A DNA stretch of 34,492 nt from Pseudomonas sichuanensis (GCF_003231305.1 NZ_QKVM01000064.1:1-34492); one strand, 5' to 3'; numbered from the stretch's first letter, positions 1 through 7,995 are shown. Made by a program: numbers and translations. Notes: a model not told the origin generated them from the sequence alone.

Positions 1-44
1 GTTCCTGGTGCTGCTCAACGGGAATGCGATGGAACATTCGACAT

Positions 45-74
45 CGCATTCGCGGGTAAACCCGCTCCCACAGG
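45..74. repeat. Single REP element, class B (TTTACC type)
   Basis: A solitary copy of the short palindromic repeat that recurs in this window. It contains the complement of GGGAGCGGGTTTACCCGCG, with the flanking TTCG and CACAGG. It lies just downstream of the dnaB stop codon, a 3'-end position like the other copies. No inverted partner is visible inside the window; one could lie to the left of base 1. The rest of bases 1-96 shows no gene that I can support. Confidence 0.8.
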
Positions 75-96
75 GGCCAGTTGGATCCCGGGAGGT

Positions 97-1494
97 TTAT
101 TCGTCGTCGTCGAAGTTGTACATGCCCGGCGCGAGGTTCTCGAAGCGGGTGTACTTGCCGATGAACGCCAGGCGGATGAAGCCGATGGGGCCGTTACGCT
201 GCTTGCCGATGATGATCTCGGCCACGCCCTTGTGCTCGGTCTCGGGGTGATACACCTCGTCGCGGTAGACGAACATGATCACGTCGGCGTCCTGCTCGAT
301 TGCACCGGATTCACGCAGGTCGGAGTTGACCGGGCGCTTGTTGGGGCGCTGCTCCAGGGAGCGGTTGAGCTGCGACAGGGCGATGACCGGGCAGTTGAAT
401 TCCTTGGCCAGGGCTTTCAACGAGCGGGAGATCTCGGAGATCTCGTTGGTGCGGTTGTCACCGGCCGAGCCCGGGATCTGCATCAGCTGCAGGTAGTCGA
501 CCATGATCATGGCGATCTCGCCGTGCTCACGGGCCAGGCGCCGGGTACGGGCACGCATTTCCGAGGGGCTGATGCCGGCGGTGTCGTCGATGAACAGCTT
601 GCGGTCGTTGAGCAGGTTGACCGCGGAAGTGAGGCGCGGCCAGTCGTCATCGTCCAGCTGGCCGGAACGCACTTTGGTCTGGTCGATCCGGCCGAGGGAC
701 GAGAGCATACGCATGATCAGCGATTCACCTGGCATCTCGAGGGAGAACACCAGCACCACCTTGTCGCTGCGCAGTACGGCGTTCTCCACCAGGTTCATGG
801 CGAAGGTGGTCTTGCCCATCGACGGACGGCCGGCAACGATGATCAGGTCGGCGGGCTGCAGGCCGCTGGTCTTCTCGTCGAGGTCGGTATAGCCGGTGGA
901 GACACCGGTGATGTCGCTGTCGGAGTTGAACAGCGTGTCGATGCGGTCGATGGCCTTGGTCAACAGCTCGTTGACGCCCACCGGGCCGCCGGTCTTCGGC
1001 CGCGCCTCGGCGATCTGGAAGATCTGCCGCTCGGCGTCGTCGAGGATCTCCTCGGCGTTGCGCCCCTGGGGGTTGAAGGCGTTGTCGGCGATGTCGGTAC
1101 TGATGCTGATCAGCTGGCGCAGTGTGGCCCGCTCGCGAATGATCGCGGCGTAGGCCTTGATATTGGCCACCGACGGCGTGTTCTTGGCCAGCTCAGCCAG
1201 ATAGGCCAGGCCGCCGACCTGGGTGGAGACGCCTTCCTTGTCCAGTTGCTCGTGCAGCGTCACCACGTCGAACGGGTGGTTGGCGTCGACCAGCTTGTGG
1301 ATGGCGCGGAAGATCAGGCGGTGGTCATGCCGATAGAAATCGCCATCCGACACCTGATCCAGCACCTTCTCCCAGGCGTTGTTGTCCAGCATCAGGCCAC
1401 CGAGCACGGCCTGTTCGGCCTCGATGGAATGCGGCGGCACCTTCAGGGCAGCGGTTTGCAGGTCGAGCTGTTCCGGATGGGTAATCTCGTTCAT
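97..1494 (-). CDS. dnaB: Replicative DNA helicase DnaB
   Basis: Hexameric 5'-3' helicase that unwinds DNA at the replication fork and recruits primase. The 465-residue product has the usual family length. An N-terminal domain (about residues 18-120) is followed by a linker and a RecA-like ATPase domain. Walker A is GRPSMGKT at 223-230 and Walker B is MIMVDYLQL with Asp333. The start was set at the ATG giving MNEITHPEQL, the usual Pseudomonas beginning. An upstream in-frame ATG at 1530 lies inside the T-tract of the rplI terminator and adds 12 unlikely residues. No clear Shine-Dalgarno sequence precedes 1494; a GTG two codons upstream is another option. The gene follows the S6-S18-L9 operon but is separated from it by a terminator, so it probably relies on read-through or on a promoter inside rplI. 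Confidence 0.97.
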   Translation of the reverse strand: MNEITHPEQLDLQTAALKVPPHSIEAEQAVLGGLMLDNNAWEKVLDQVSDGDFYRHDHRLIFRAIHKLVDANHPFDVVTLHEQLDKEGVSTQVGGLAYLAELAKNTPSVANIKAYAAIIRERATLRQLISISTDIADNAFNPQGRNAEEILDDAERQIFQIAEARPKTGGPVGVNELLTKAIDRIDTLFNSDSDITGVSTGYTDLDEKTSGLQPADLIIVAGRPSMGKTTFAMNLVENAVLRSDKVVLVFSLEMPGESLIMRMLSSLGRIDQTKVRSGQLDDDDWPRLTSAVNLLNDRKLFIDDTAGISPSEMRARTRRLAREHGEIAMIMVDYLQLMQIPGSAGDNRTNEISEISRSLKALAKEFNCPVIALSQLNRSLEQRPNKRPVNSDLRESGAIEQDADVIMFVYRDEVYHPETEHKGVAEIIIGKQRNGPIGFIRLAFIGKYTRFENLAPGMYNFDDDE

Positions 1495-1520
1495 GGCCAC
1501 GAAAGAATTCTGGGGGGATG

Positions 1521-1563
1521 ATAAAAACAAAGGGCACGGCCTGTAAGAAACAGGACCGTGCCC
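1521..1563 (-). terminator. Rho-independent terminator after rplI
   Basis: On the minus strand a stem of GGGCACGG plus CCTG pairs across a 7-nt loop, with one bulged base. It is followed by a T-rich run (bases 1531 down to 1521, TTTGTTTTTAT). It sits 45 nt after the rplI stop and only about 27 nt before the dnaB ATG, so it should end the ribosomal operon transcript and limit read-through into dnaB. Confidence 0.85.
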
Positions 1564-1607
1564 GATGTTAACCGCCTGGCCCTCAAGGGACCAGCCGATT
1601 GCGCAGC

Positions 1608-2054
1608 TTAGGCAGCTACGACGACCACACGTACGGTGGCTTCAACGTCGCTGTGCAGGTGCACGGCTACGTCGTATTCGCCAACCTGACGGATGGTGCC
1701 GTTCGGCAGACGAACTTCAGCCTTGGCCACTTCAACGCCGGAGGCGGTCAGGGCGTCAGCGATGTCGTGGGTGCCGATCGAACCGAACAGCTTGCCTTCG
1801 TCGCCAGCGGTGGCAGTGATGGTCACTTCCAGCTCGGCCAGTTGGGCAGCACGGCTTTCAGCCGATGCTTTCTTGTCTGCTGCGGCTTTTTCCAGCTCAG
1901 CGCGGCGCTCTTCGAACGCGGCCAGGTTGGCGGCGTTGGCAACGGTGGCCTTGCCGAACGGCAGCAGGAAGTTACGGCCGTAACCGGCCTTAACGTTTAC
2001 TTTGTCGCCCAGGTTGCCCAGGTTGGCGACTTTTTCCAGCAGGATCAGTTCCAT
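1608..2054 (-). CDS. rplI: 50S ribosomal protein bL9
   Basis: Large-subunit protein that binds 23S rRNA at the base of the L1 stalk; its long helix helps maintain reading frame. The 148 residues match the family length. The N-terminal RNA-binding domain begins [17 protein letters not shown] and contains the conserved GYGRNFLLP segment (residues 25-33). An Ala/Glu/Lys-rich helix (about 45-75) connects to a C-terminal domain containing [19 protein letters not shown] lies about 8 nt upstream of the ATG. It is the last gene of the rpsF-rpsR-DUF2232 operon, starting 20 nt after the membrane protein gene. Confidence 0.98.
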
Positions 2055-2074
2055 TTGGTAAAACCTCTTAACTT

Positions 2075-2941
2075 TTAACCTTCACCGTTCGCGGAATCGT
2101 CACCCTGCGAAGGGGACTTGCGACCGCGAAAATCAATCAGGCTGTCGACAATGGCCAAAACCACGAGCAACGGATACATCAGCTGCATGAGCAGCGGCAA
2201 CGTCACGTACATCCCCACCAGCCAGAACCCGGCCAGTCGCCCCTGCGCCACCAACCCATGAATCAGGGCGATGCCAGCCAGAAGCAGTACCAGGCTTGAG
2301 GCCGATGCCAGCACGATGAACTGTGACCCGATAAACGGACCCAGTGCCATCAGCGACACCAGTGCCAGCATGGGCACCAGCGGTAGCCTCAGTTCGCGAA
2401 ACTCGCGGCCGAAACCACCGGGGTTGTACAAGGCTGCCTGCCAATAGCGCGCCAGCATCAAAGCCAGCAGGCTGAACAGCTGCAGCATTACCGCACTGGA
2501 AGCGACCAGCAAAGGGCCGATCAGCTCACCAGGTAGTACCGGTTTGCCTTCGAACTGCGGCAGGGCTTTTTCAAGCGCCTTGGCCAGCACTTCGAAGGTT
2601 TCGCGCAGCACCGCATCCAGGATCAGGCTGTACAGCAAGCCTAATACGACACTGGACAGCAGCACCCGGCTCCAGGAGTGCCCGGCACGCAACAGCGCAG
2701 CCAGGCCCAGCGTTCCCAAAAACACCAGCAAGGTGCTGGGTTCGCCGAAGTACCACATGACCATCGCCGGCAACAGGCCCCAGGCGATGACCGATGAAGC
2801 ATCCTTGAAACCACGCCGCAGGAACACCAGGCTCCCGGCGGCGGCACTCAACCAGAACAGCAGCGGCAGTACCGCACTGATGACCACCACGAAGGTGGCC
2901 TGCACACGACCGCGCATGATGAAACTTGCCAACGCTCGCAT
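2075..2941 (-). CDS. DUF2232-like polytopic membrane protein
   Basis: Function unknown. The 288-residue product is very hydrophobic, with roughly eight possible membrane segments (about 16-42, 50-66, 68-86, 94-112, 140-165, 186-206, 208-230 and 236-268). A short polar C-terminus contains [12 protein letters not shown] soluble loop near 171-187 holds [15 protein letters not shown], which I associate with the DUF2232/YybS-like family; that assignment is from memory. It is inserted between rpsR and rplI, a position I recall as conserved in Pseudomonas, and is co-transcribed with them. The ribosome site is weak (AAGGGA before ATAAGC). Its place among ribosomal genes implies constitutive growth-linked expression but does not reveal a biochemical role. 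Confidence 0.85.
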
Positions 2942-2976
2942 GCTTATCCCTTGCTACTTAAGTCGACGACCCGGTC

Positions 2977-3207
2977 TCAGCGGCCGTGGCTGTCGGTGTA
3001 GGGCAGCAGGGCCAGGAAGCGGGCGCGCTTGATAGCGGTAGCCAGCTGACGCTGATAACGAGCTTTGGTACCGGTGATGCGGCTTGGAACGATCTTGCCG
3101 GTTTCGGATACGTAAGCTTTCAGGGTGTTGAGATCTTTGAAGTCGATCTCTTTCACGTCTTCAGCAGTGAAGCGGCAGAATTTACGACGACGGAAGAAAC
3201 GTGCCAT
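2977..3207 (-). CDS. rpsR: 30S ribosomal protein bS18
   Basis: Small-subunit protein that forms a heterodimer with S6 on the platform of the 30S subunit. The 76-residue basic protein starts MARFFRRRKFCRF and contains the family core around IDFKDLNTLKAYVSETGKI and PSRITGT. A good ribosome site, GAGGAG, lies about 9 nt upstream. It follows rpsF by 28 nt in the same transcript, so the two partners of the S6:S18 complex are made together. Confidence 0.98.
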   Translation of the reverse strand: MARFFRRRKFCRFTAEDVKEIDFKDLNTLKAYVSETGKIVPSRITGTKARYQRQLATAIKRARFLALLPYTDSHGR

Positions 3208-3235
3208 GTGATTGGCTCCTCAAAAGGTCCGTGGA

Positions 3236-3661
3236 TTACTCGTCAGCGTTATCGCTGTTGTCGCTGTCATTGCTGTCGTCGCCATCGACGCCATCAGCAC
3301 TGTCAGGACGTTCGCGACGCTCACGGCGCTCGCTGCGGTTCTCTTCTGCCTTGAGCATCTCGGACGGGCCGGTAACGGCTTCGTCACGACGGATGACCAG
3401 GTTACGGATCACGGCATCGTTGTAGCGGAAGTTGTCTTCCAGCTCGGCCAGGGCCTTGCCGGTGCACTCAACGTTCAGCATCACGTAGTGAGCCTTGTGA
3501 ACATTGTTGATTGCGTAGGCCAGTTGACGACGGCCCCAGTCTTCCAGGCGGTGGATCTTGCCACCATCTTCTTCGATCAGCTTGGTGTAACGCTCAACCA
3601 TGCCGCCGACTTGCTCGCTCTGATCCGGGTGGACCAGGAAGATGATTTCGTAATGACGCAT
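3236..3661 (-). CDS. rpsF: 30S ribosomal protein bS6
   Basis: Small-subunit platform protein, partner of S18. Residues 1-100 form the conserved core (MRHYEIIFLVHPDQSEQV; the GRRQLAYAI segment; HYVMLNVECTG). The C-terminus carries a basic RRERRERP stretch and then a strongly acidic, Asp/Ser/Asn-rich tail ending in NADE. In E. coli the S6 tail is the substrate for glutamate addition by RimK; whether that applies to this Asp-rich tail cannot be told from sequence. AAGGAG lies about 7 nt before the ATG. This is the first gene of the operon, with a sigma-70 promoter about 120 nt upstream and a structured leader between. Confidence 0.98.
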   Translation of the reverse strand: MRHYEIIFLVHPDQSEQVGGMVERYTKLIEEDGGKIHRLEDWGRRQLAYAINNVHKAHYVMLNVECTGKALAELEDNFRYNDAVIRNLVIRRDEAVTGPSEMLKAEENRSERRERRERPDSADGVDGDDSNDSDNSDNADE

Positions 3662-3730
3662 GAATGCTCCTTACGGGTTAGTAGTCTGCCAGCGAATCTG
3701 GTCAGACAAGGAGTGAATGACACTGTAAGT

Positions 3731-3774
3731 CTTGCCCCGGCGTGTAGGCGCATGCGCACCGGCCAGCTGGCAAG
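3731..3774 (-). promoter_or_regulatory. Candidate S6:S18-binding leader hairpin of rpsF
   Basis: The leader between the promoter and rpsF folds on the minus strand into an outer stem CTTGCC/GGCAAG. Inside is a GC-rich part containing GGCCGGTG facing CACGCCGG, so CCG triplets are available to bulge. In other bacteria the S6:S18 complex represses its own operon by binding a leader hairpin with a conserved CCG bulge. The location and the stem are visible; the match to that motif is my inference, not a covariance-model hit. Confidence 0.5.
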
Positions 3775-3781
3775 GGGCGCA

Positions 3782-3810
3782 ATTGTAGAGAAGGCCGGGG
3801 GGACAAGCAA
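3782..3810 (-). promoter_or_regulatory. Sigma-70 promoter of the rpsF operon
   Basis: On the minus strand, TTGCTT (-35, 3810-3805), a 17-nt spacer and TACAAT (-10, 3787-3782). Transcription would start near 3775, giving a leader of about 114 nt before rpsF. Confidence 0.8.
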
Positions 3811-3896
3811 GGTGATTGGCGAATATTTGAACAGCCGGAAACATATTCGCCCGGCGGGCAGGTTCCTGCGGGAGCAGACTCGTGGGGCGGGGTTCG

Positions 3897-3966
3897 TGGG
3901 AGCGGGCTTGCCCCGCGATACGATGGCATACCCACCACCGCCATCGCGGGGTAAGCCCGCTCCCAC
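3897..3966. repeat. BIME: inverted pair of class A REP elements
   Basis: Two near-perfect inverted copies of the CTTGCC-type REP (3897-3919 and 3943-3966), each containing GGGAGCGGGCTTGCCCCGC or a close variant. They are separated by about 23 nt. They lie just after the rlmB stop and upstream of the rpsF promoter. A transcript reading out of rlmB would form a long hairpin here, which could stabilise the mRNA 3' end or dampen read-through toward rpsF. Confidence 0.85.
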
Positions 3967-3989
3967 AAGCCCGCTCCGCAGGTAACGAA

Positions 3990-4736
3990 TCAGCGCTTGG
4001 CCTGGCGCTGACGCACGGCCTCGAACAGGCACACCCCGGTCGCGACCGAGACGTTCAGGCTGCTGACGCTGCCGGCCATCGGCAGCTTGACCAGGAAATC
4101 GCAGTGCTCACGGGTCAGGCGACGCATGCCCTTGCCTTCGGCGCCCATGATCATCACCAGCGGGCCGGTCAGGTCCTGCTGGTAGATCTCCTGTTCGGCC
4201 TCGCCGGCGGTACCGACCACCCACAGCCCGCGCTGCTGGAGTTTTTCCAGGGTGCGGGCAAGGTTGGTCACGGCCACCAGCGGGATCACTTCGGCGGCAC
4301 CACAGGCCACCTTGCGCACCACGGCAGTCAGGCTGGCCGACTTGTCCTTGGGGATCACCACCGCGGTAGCGCCCGCGGCATCGGCGGTGCGCAGGCAGGC
4401 GCCGAGGTTGTGCGGGTCGGTGACGCCATCGAGCACCAGGATCAGCGGCGGGGTTTCAGTGCGCTCGAGCAACTCCTCGAGCATCAATTCGCCCCACACC
4501 TGGCTCGGGCTCACCTCGGCCACGACGCCCTGGTGCACGCCCTCGACCCAGGCATCGAGCTCGCGGCGCTCGGCCTGGCCGACCTGGACGCGGTTTTCCG
4601 CGGCCAGGGCCAGCAAGGTCTGCAGACGCGGTTCGCTACGGCCTTCCGACAACCAGATCTGCTTGACCCGCTTGGGATGGTGCTGCAGCAGTGCCTGGAC
4701 GGCATGCACACCGTAGATCTTTTCCAGCTGACTCAT
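3990..4736 (-). CDS. rlmB: 23S rRNA 2'-O-ribose methyltransferase RlmB (G2251)
   Basis: SpoU/TrmH-family (SPOUT) enzyme that methylates the ribose of G2251 in 23S rRNA using S-adenosylmethionine. The 248-residue length is typical. An N-terminal substrate-binding domain (1-75) is followed by the knotted catalytic domain. It shows motif 1 DGVTDPHNLGACLRTADAAG (103-122; Asn110 and Arg116), motif 2 LVMIMGAEGKGM (193-204) and motif 3 LPMAGSVSSLNVSVATG (218-234). The ATG overlaps the rnr stop as ATGA, so the two genes are probably translationally coupled, a pairing also seen in enterics. Confidence 0.96.
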   Translation of the reverse strand: MSQLEKIYGVHAVQALLQHHPKRVKQIWLSEGRSEPRLQTLLALAAENRVQVGQAERRELDAWVEGVHQGVVAEVSPSQVWGELMLEELLERTETPPLILVLDGVTDPHNLGACLRTADAAGATAVVIPKDKSASLTAVVRKVACGAAEVIPLVAVTNLARTLEKLQQRGLWVVGTAGEAEQEIYQQDLTGPLVMIMGAEGKGMRRLTREHCDFLVKLPMAGSVSSLNVSVATGVCLFEAVRQRQAKR

Positions 4737-7309
4737 GACTTGTTCTTGCCTTTACGTGGCGCGCCGGACTTCGACGGGCCCTTGCGATGCTTGGCCGGCT
4801 TGCCGGAAGCCGACTTGCCGCCTTTTTCCGACTTGCTGGCGGCATGCCCGGTGCGCGCATCGCTCATCAGCGCTTTCTTCATTTCGCGGCTCTTGCGCAC
4901 TTCGGCGTTACGCTGGACGGCGTCTTTCGGGAAGTAGGCCTCGGCCGTTTCGCCCTTGCGGCTGCGCGGTTTGGGCGAGATTTTCGCCTCGCCGGCAGGT
5001 GCTGGCTGGGCGGCCGGTTCGGCGGCACCGGCGCGGGGCTTGCGGCCAACCGGCGCGGTGACGGTCTGCTCGGACATCTCGAAGTCGATCTTGCGCTGCT
5101 CGAGGTCGACGCGCATGACCTTGACCTCGACCGTGTCGCCAAGGCGGAAGCTGCGCCCGGTACGCTCGCCCGACAGGCGATGATGAACCGGATCGAAGTG
5201 GTAGTAGTCACCCGGCAAGGCACTGACATGCACCAGGCCTTCGACATAGATGTCGGTCAGCTCGATGAACAGGCCAAAGCCGGTCACCGCCGTGATCACG
5301 CCTGGGAAAATCTCCCCGACACGGTCACGCATGTACTCGCACTTGAGCCAGTTGACCACGTCGCGGGTGGCCTCGTCGGCGCGGCGCTCGGTCATCGAGC
5401 ACTGCTCGCCCATCTGCTCGAGGGCATTTTCGTCGTACGGGTAGATACGCGCCTTGGGGATGCTCATGGCACCGGCACGCTTGACGTGCGGGGTATCGAC
5501 CTTGGAGCGGATCACGCTGCGGATCGCCCGGTGCACCAGCAGGTCCGGGTAACGACGGATCGGCGAGGTGAAGTGGGTGTAGGCTTCGTAGTTCAGGCCG
5601 AAGTGGCCATTGTTCTCGACGCTGTACACCGCCTGGCTCAGGGAACGCAGCATGACGGTCTGGATCAGGTGGAAGTCCGGGCGCCCGGCGATGCTCGCCA
5701 GCAGGGCCTGGTAGTCCTTCGGCGACGGATCCTTGCCCTTGTGCAGGCTCAGGCCCAGCTCGCCGAGGAAGGCGCGCAGTTTTTCCAGGCGCTCCGGCGG
5801 CGGGCCGTCGTGCACGCGGTACAGCGACGGCACGTTGTGCTTCTGCAGGAACGCGGCGGTGGCGACGTTGGCCGCCAGCATGCATTCCTCGATCAACTTG
5901 TGGGCGTCGTTGCGCACGGTCGGACGAATTTCGTCGATCTTGCGGTCTTCGCCGAAGATGATCCGGGTTTCCTGGGTCTCGAAATCGATCGCGCCACGGG
6001 TGTGACGGGCCGCCAGCAGCACCTTGTACAACGCGTACAGGCTCTTGAGGTCTGGCAGGACCGCACTGTACTCCTCGCGCAGGGCCTTGCCTTCGCGGGT
6101 ACGGGAATGCTCGAGCATGCTGCTGACCTTGTTGTAGGTCAGGCGCGCATGGGAGTGGATGACACCCTCGTAGAACTGGTAGTCGACCATCTGGCCGGCC
6201 TTGTTGATGGTCATTTCACAGACCATGGCCAGGCGATCGACGTGCGGGTTCAACGAGCACAGGCCGTTGGACAGCTCCTCGGGCAGCATCGGGATGACGC
6301 GCTCCGGGAAGTACACCGAGTTGCCGCGCTGCTGTGCTTCGGTATCCAGGGCAGAACCCAGGCGCACGTAGCTGGAAACGTCGGCGATCGCCACGTACAG
6401 GCGCCAGCCGCCAGAGAACAGGCGCAGCTTGCCCAGCGGCTCGCAGTAGACGGCATCGTCGAAGTCACGGGCGTCTTCACCGTCGATGGTGACGAACGGC
6501 AGGTGACGCAGGTCGATGCGCTTCTCTTTGTCTTTTTCTTCGACTTCGGAGCGGAACTTGCGCGCTTCCTTGATCACGTCCTGCGGCCAGACATGGGGGA
6601 TGTCGTAGCTGCGCAGGGCGATATCGATTTCCATGCCCGGGGCCATGTAGTTGCCGATCACTTCGACAACGTCACCTTGCGGCTGGAAGCGCGGGGTGGG
6701 CCAGTGGGTGATCTTGATCGAAACGAACTGGCCGATCTTCGCACCGCCGTTGCGCCCGGCGGTGACCAGCACTTCCTGCTGGATCTTCGGGTTGTCCGGC
6801 GTCACATAGCCGATGCCGCCTTCTTCGAAGTAGCGGCCGACCACGCTCTCGTGGGCACGGGAGATGACCTCGACCAGCACGCCCTCGCGGCGGCCACGGC
6901 GGTCGACGCCGGAGACCCGGGCAAGGCCACGGTCACCGTCGAAGACCAGGCGCATCTGCGAGGGGCTGAGGAACAGGTCTTCGCTGCCGTCGTCGGGGAT
7001 CAGGAAACCGAAGCCGTCGCGGTGGCCGGAGACTCGGCCGCAGATCAGGTCGAGCTTGTCTACCGGGGCATAAGTGCCGCGCCGGGTATAGATAAGCTGG
7101 CCATCACGCTCCATGGCGCGCAGGCGGCGACGCAGGGCTTCGATCTGGTCTTCTTCATACAGACCGAACTCTGCCGCCAGTTCTTCGCGGGCAGCCGGTT
7201 CGCCACGGTCGGCGAGGCGCTGCAGGATCAGCTCACGGCTGGGAATAGGATTGTCGTATTTTTCCGCTTCGCGAGCGGCCTCGGGATCGAGGGATTGCCA
7301 ATCGGCCAT
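4733..7309 (-). CDS. rnr: Ribonuclease R
   Basis: Processive 3'-5' exoribonuclease (RNase II family) that degrades structured RNA and takes part in rRNA and tmRNA-linked quality control. The 858 residues comprise an N-terminal winged-helix region, cold-shock domains (about 85-240), the RNB catalytic domain, an S1 domain (about 646-730, GEIFPGVITAVTGFGLFIEL) and a long Lys/Arg/Ser-rich tail (from about 750). The catalytic aspartate cluster is intact: TIDGEDARDFDDAV, with Asp276, Asp282, Asp284 and Asp285. The start gives MADWQSLDPEA; AAGGTG lies about 11 nt upstream. The basic tail is expected for RNase R and distinguishes it from RNase II. The gene overlaps rlmB by 4 nt. Confidence 0.97.
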   Translation of the reverse strand: MADWQSLDPEAAREAEKYDNPIPSRELILQRLADRGEPAAREELAAEFGLYEEDQIEALRRRLRAMERDGQLIYTRRGTYAPVDKLDLICGRVSGHRDGFGFLIPDDGSEDLFLSPSQMRLVFDGDRGLARVSGVDRRGRREGVLVEVISRAHESVVGRYFEEGGIGYVTPDNPKIQQEVLVTAGRNGGAKIGQFVSIKITHWPTPRFQPQGDVVEVIGNYMAPGMEIDIALRSYDIPHVWPQDVIKEARKFRSEVEEKDKEKRIDLRHLPFVTIDGEDARDFDDAVYCEPLGKLRLFSGGWRLYVAIADVSSYVRLGSALDTEAQQRGNSVYFPERVIPMLPEELSNGLCSLNPHVDRLAMVCEMTINKAGQMVDYQFYEGVIHSHARLTYNKVSSMLEHSRTREGKALREEYSAVLPDLKSLYALYKVLLAARHTRGAIDFETQETRIIFGEDRKIDEIRPTVRNDAHKLIEECMLAANVATAAFLQKHNVPSLYRVHDGPPPERLEKLRAFLGELGLSLHKGKDPSPKDYQALLASIAGRPDFHLIQTVMLRSLSQAVYSVENNGHFGLNYEAYTHFTSPIRRYPDLLVHRAIRSVIRSKVDTPHVKRAGAMSIPKARIYPYDENALEQMGEQCSMTERRADEATRDVVNWLKCEYMRDRVGEIFPGVITAVTGFGLFIELTDIYVEGLVHVSALPGDYYHFDPVHHRLSGERTGRSFRLGDTVEVKVMRVDLEQRKIDFEMSEQTVTAPVGRKPRAGAAEPAAQPAPAGEAKISPKPRSRKGETAEAYFPKDAVQRNAEVRKSREMKKALMSDARTGHAASKSEKGGKSASGKPAKHRKGPSKSGAPRKGKNKS

Positions 7310-7471
7310 CAGAAGGGGTTCACCTTGGGGTATATAGATATGAATTCTGGCATAGGCGTATTGAAACCGGAAATGTCAGCCTTGGACAGCCCCAGCACAG
7401 CGTCCGCCAGGCAGTAATAGACCTGCGGAATCAACAAGTTGAATTTTTTGAAATTTTTTTCGCTCGGGGGC

Positions 7472-7500
7472 TTTACAGCCTCCAGGACCGCCCGTATAGT
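7472..7500 (+). promoter_or_regulatory. Strong sigma-70 promoter of the tRNA-Leu pair
   Basis: TTTACA (-35, 7472-7477), a spacer of exactly 17 nt and TATAGT (-10, 7495-7500). A T/A-rich stretch just upstream (about 7438-7461) resembles an UP element, and the discriminator after the -10 is G/C-rich (GCGCACC), as in growth-controlled stable-RNA promoters. Transcription would start near 7507, about 74 nt before the first tRNA. Confidence 0.85.
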
Positions 7501-7580
7501 GCGCACCACAACGACGGACAACCCCGAAGTTGTAGTAGAGATGAACGGCGCTGTAAAGCATCTTGTAATCTCGAATGTGT

Positions 7581-7667
7581 GCCCAGGTGGCGGAATTGGT
7601 AGACGCGCTGGTTTCAGGTATCAGTGACTTAACGGTCGTGGAAGTTCGAGTCTTCTCCTGGGCACCA
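7581..7667 (+). tRNA. tRNA-Leu (anticodon CAG), first copy
   Basis: An 87-nt class II tRNA with encoded CCA. The acceptor stem GCCCAGG pairs with CCTGGGC, followed by discriminator A and CCA. The anticodon stem CTGGT/ATCAG encloses the loop TTCAGGT with anticodon CAG at 7615-7617, so it reads CUG. A long variable arm precedes the T-arm (GTTCGAGTC). Its sequence is identical to the second copy. Confidence 0.97.
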
Positions 7668-7676
7668 AGATTTTCA

Positions 7677-7704
7677 AGTAATAGATGACCAAGGATCTAT
7701 TACT
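7677..7704 (+). repeat. Perfect inverted repeat in the tRNA spacer
   Basis: AGTAATAGAT and its exact complement ATCTATTACT flank an 8-nt loop (GACCAAGG) between the two tRNA genes. There is no T-tract, so it is not a standard terminator. In the precursor RNA it would form a 10-bp A/U-rich hairpin between the two tRNA units, possibly relevant to processing. Confidence 0.75.
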
Positions 7705-7753
7705 ACTGTGTGAAAGCGAACGATAGTCGCCTCACCAGATGATTCAAAGCTTT

Positions 7754-7840
7754 GCCCAGGTGGCGGAATTGGTAGACGCGCTGGTTTCAGGTATCAGTGA
7801 CTTAACGGTCGTGGAAGTTCGAGTCTTCTCCTGGGCACCA
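7754..7840 (+). tRNA. tRNA-Leu (anticodon CAG), second copy
   Basis: Identical over all 87 nt to the copy at 7581, with encoded CCA and anticodon CAG at 7788-7790. It lies 86 nt downstream of the first copy without an obvious promoter of its own, and a terminator follows directly. The two are therefore probably cut from a single precursor. Confidence 0.97.
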
Positions 7841-7844
7841 TATA

Positions 7845-7874
7845 AAAACCCACTAGCTTGCTAGTGGGTTTTTT
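7845..7874 (+). terminator. Rho-independent terminator of the tRNA-Leu transcript
   Basis: Stem ACCCACTAG/CTAGTGGGT with a CTTG loop, followed by TTTTT, starting 5 nt after the CCA end of the second tRNA. The A-run upstream means it could also work on the opposite strand. Confidence 0.92.
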
Positions 7875-7995
7875 CTTGTCTGCGATTTTTGCTTGCCCCC
7901 TCTCCCGCCGAAGATTCTCTAGCGCGCTCGATCTCAAAGACACAGCACGGATCACGGCGAACCCCCATGAATTTCCCGTCATGCGCCCATTTGAG

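Noticed and set aside
3897..3966. Short repeats as a CRISPR array
   Set aside because: The repeats are inverted pairs with palindromic cores at scattered intergenic sites, without regular spacers; this is REP/BIME structure, and no cas genes are present.
4787..7417. 876-residue open frame on the plus strand opposite rnr
   Set aside because: It is antisense to the clear RNase R gene. Its translation is rich in Val, Ala, Gly, His and Gln with no family motif, the typical result of GC-rich third positions read on the opposite strand.
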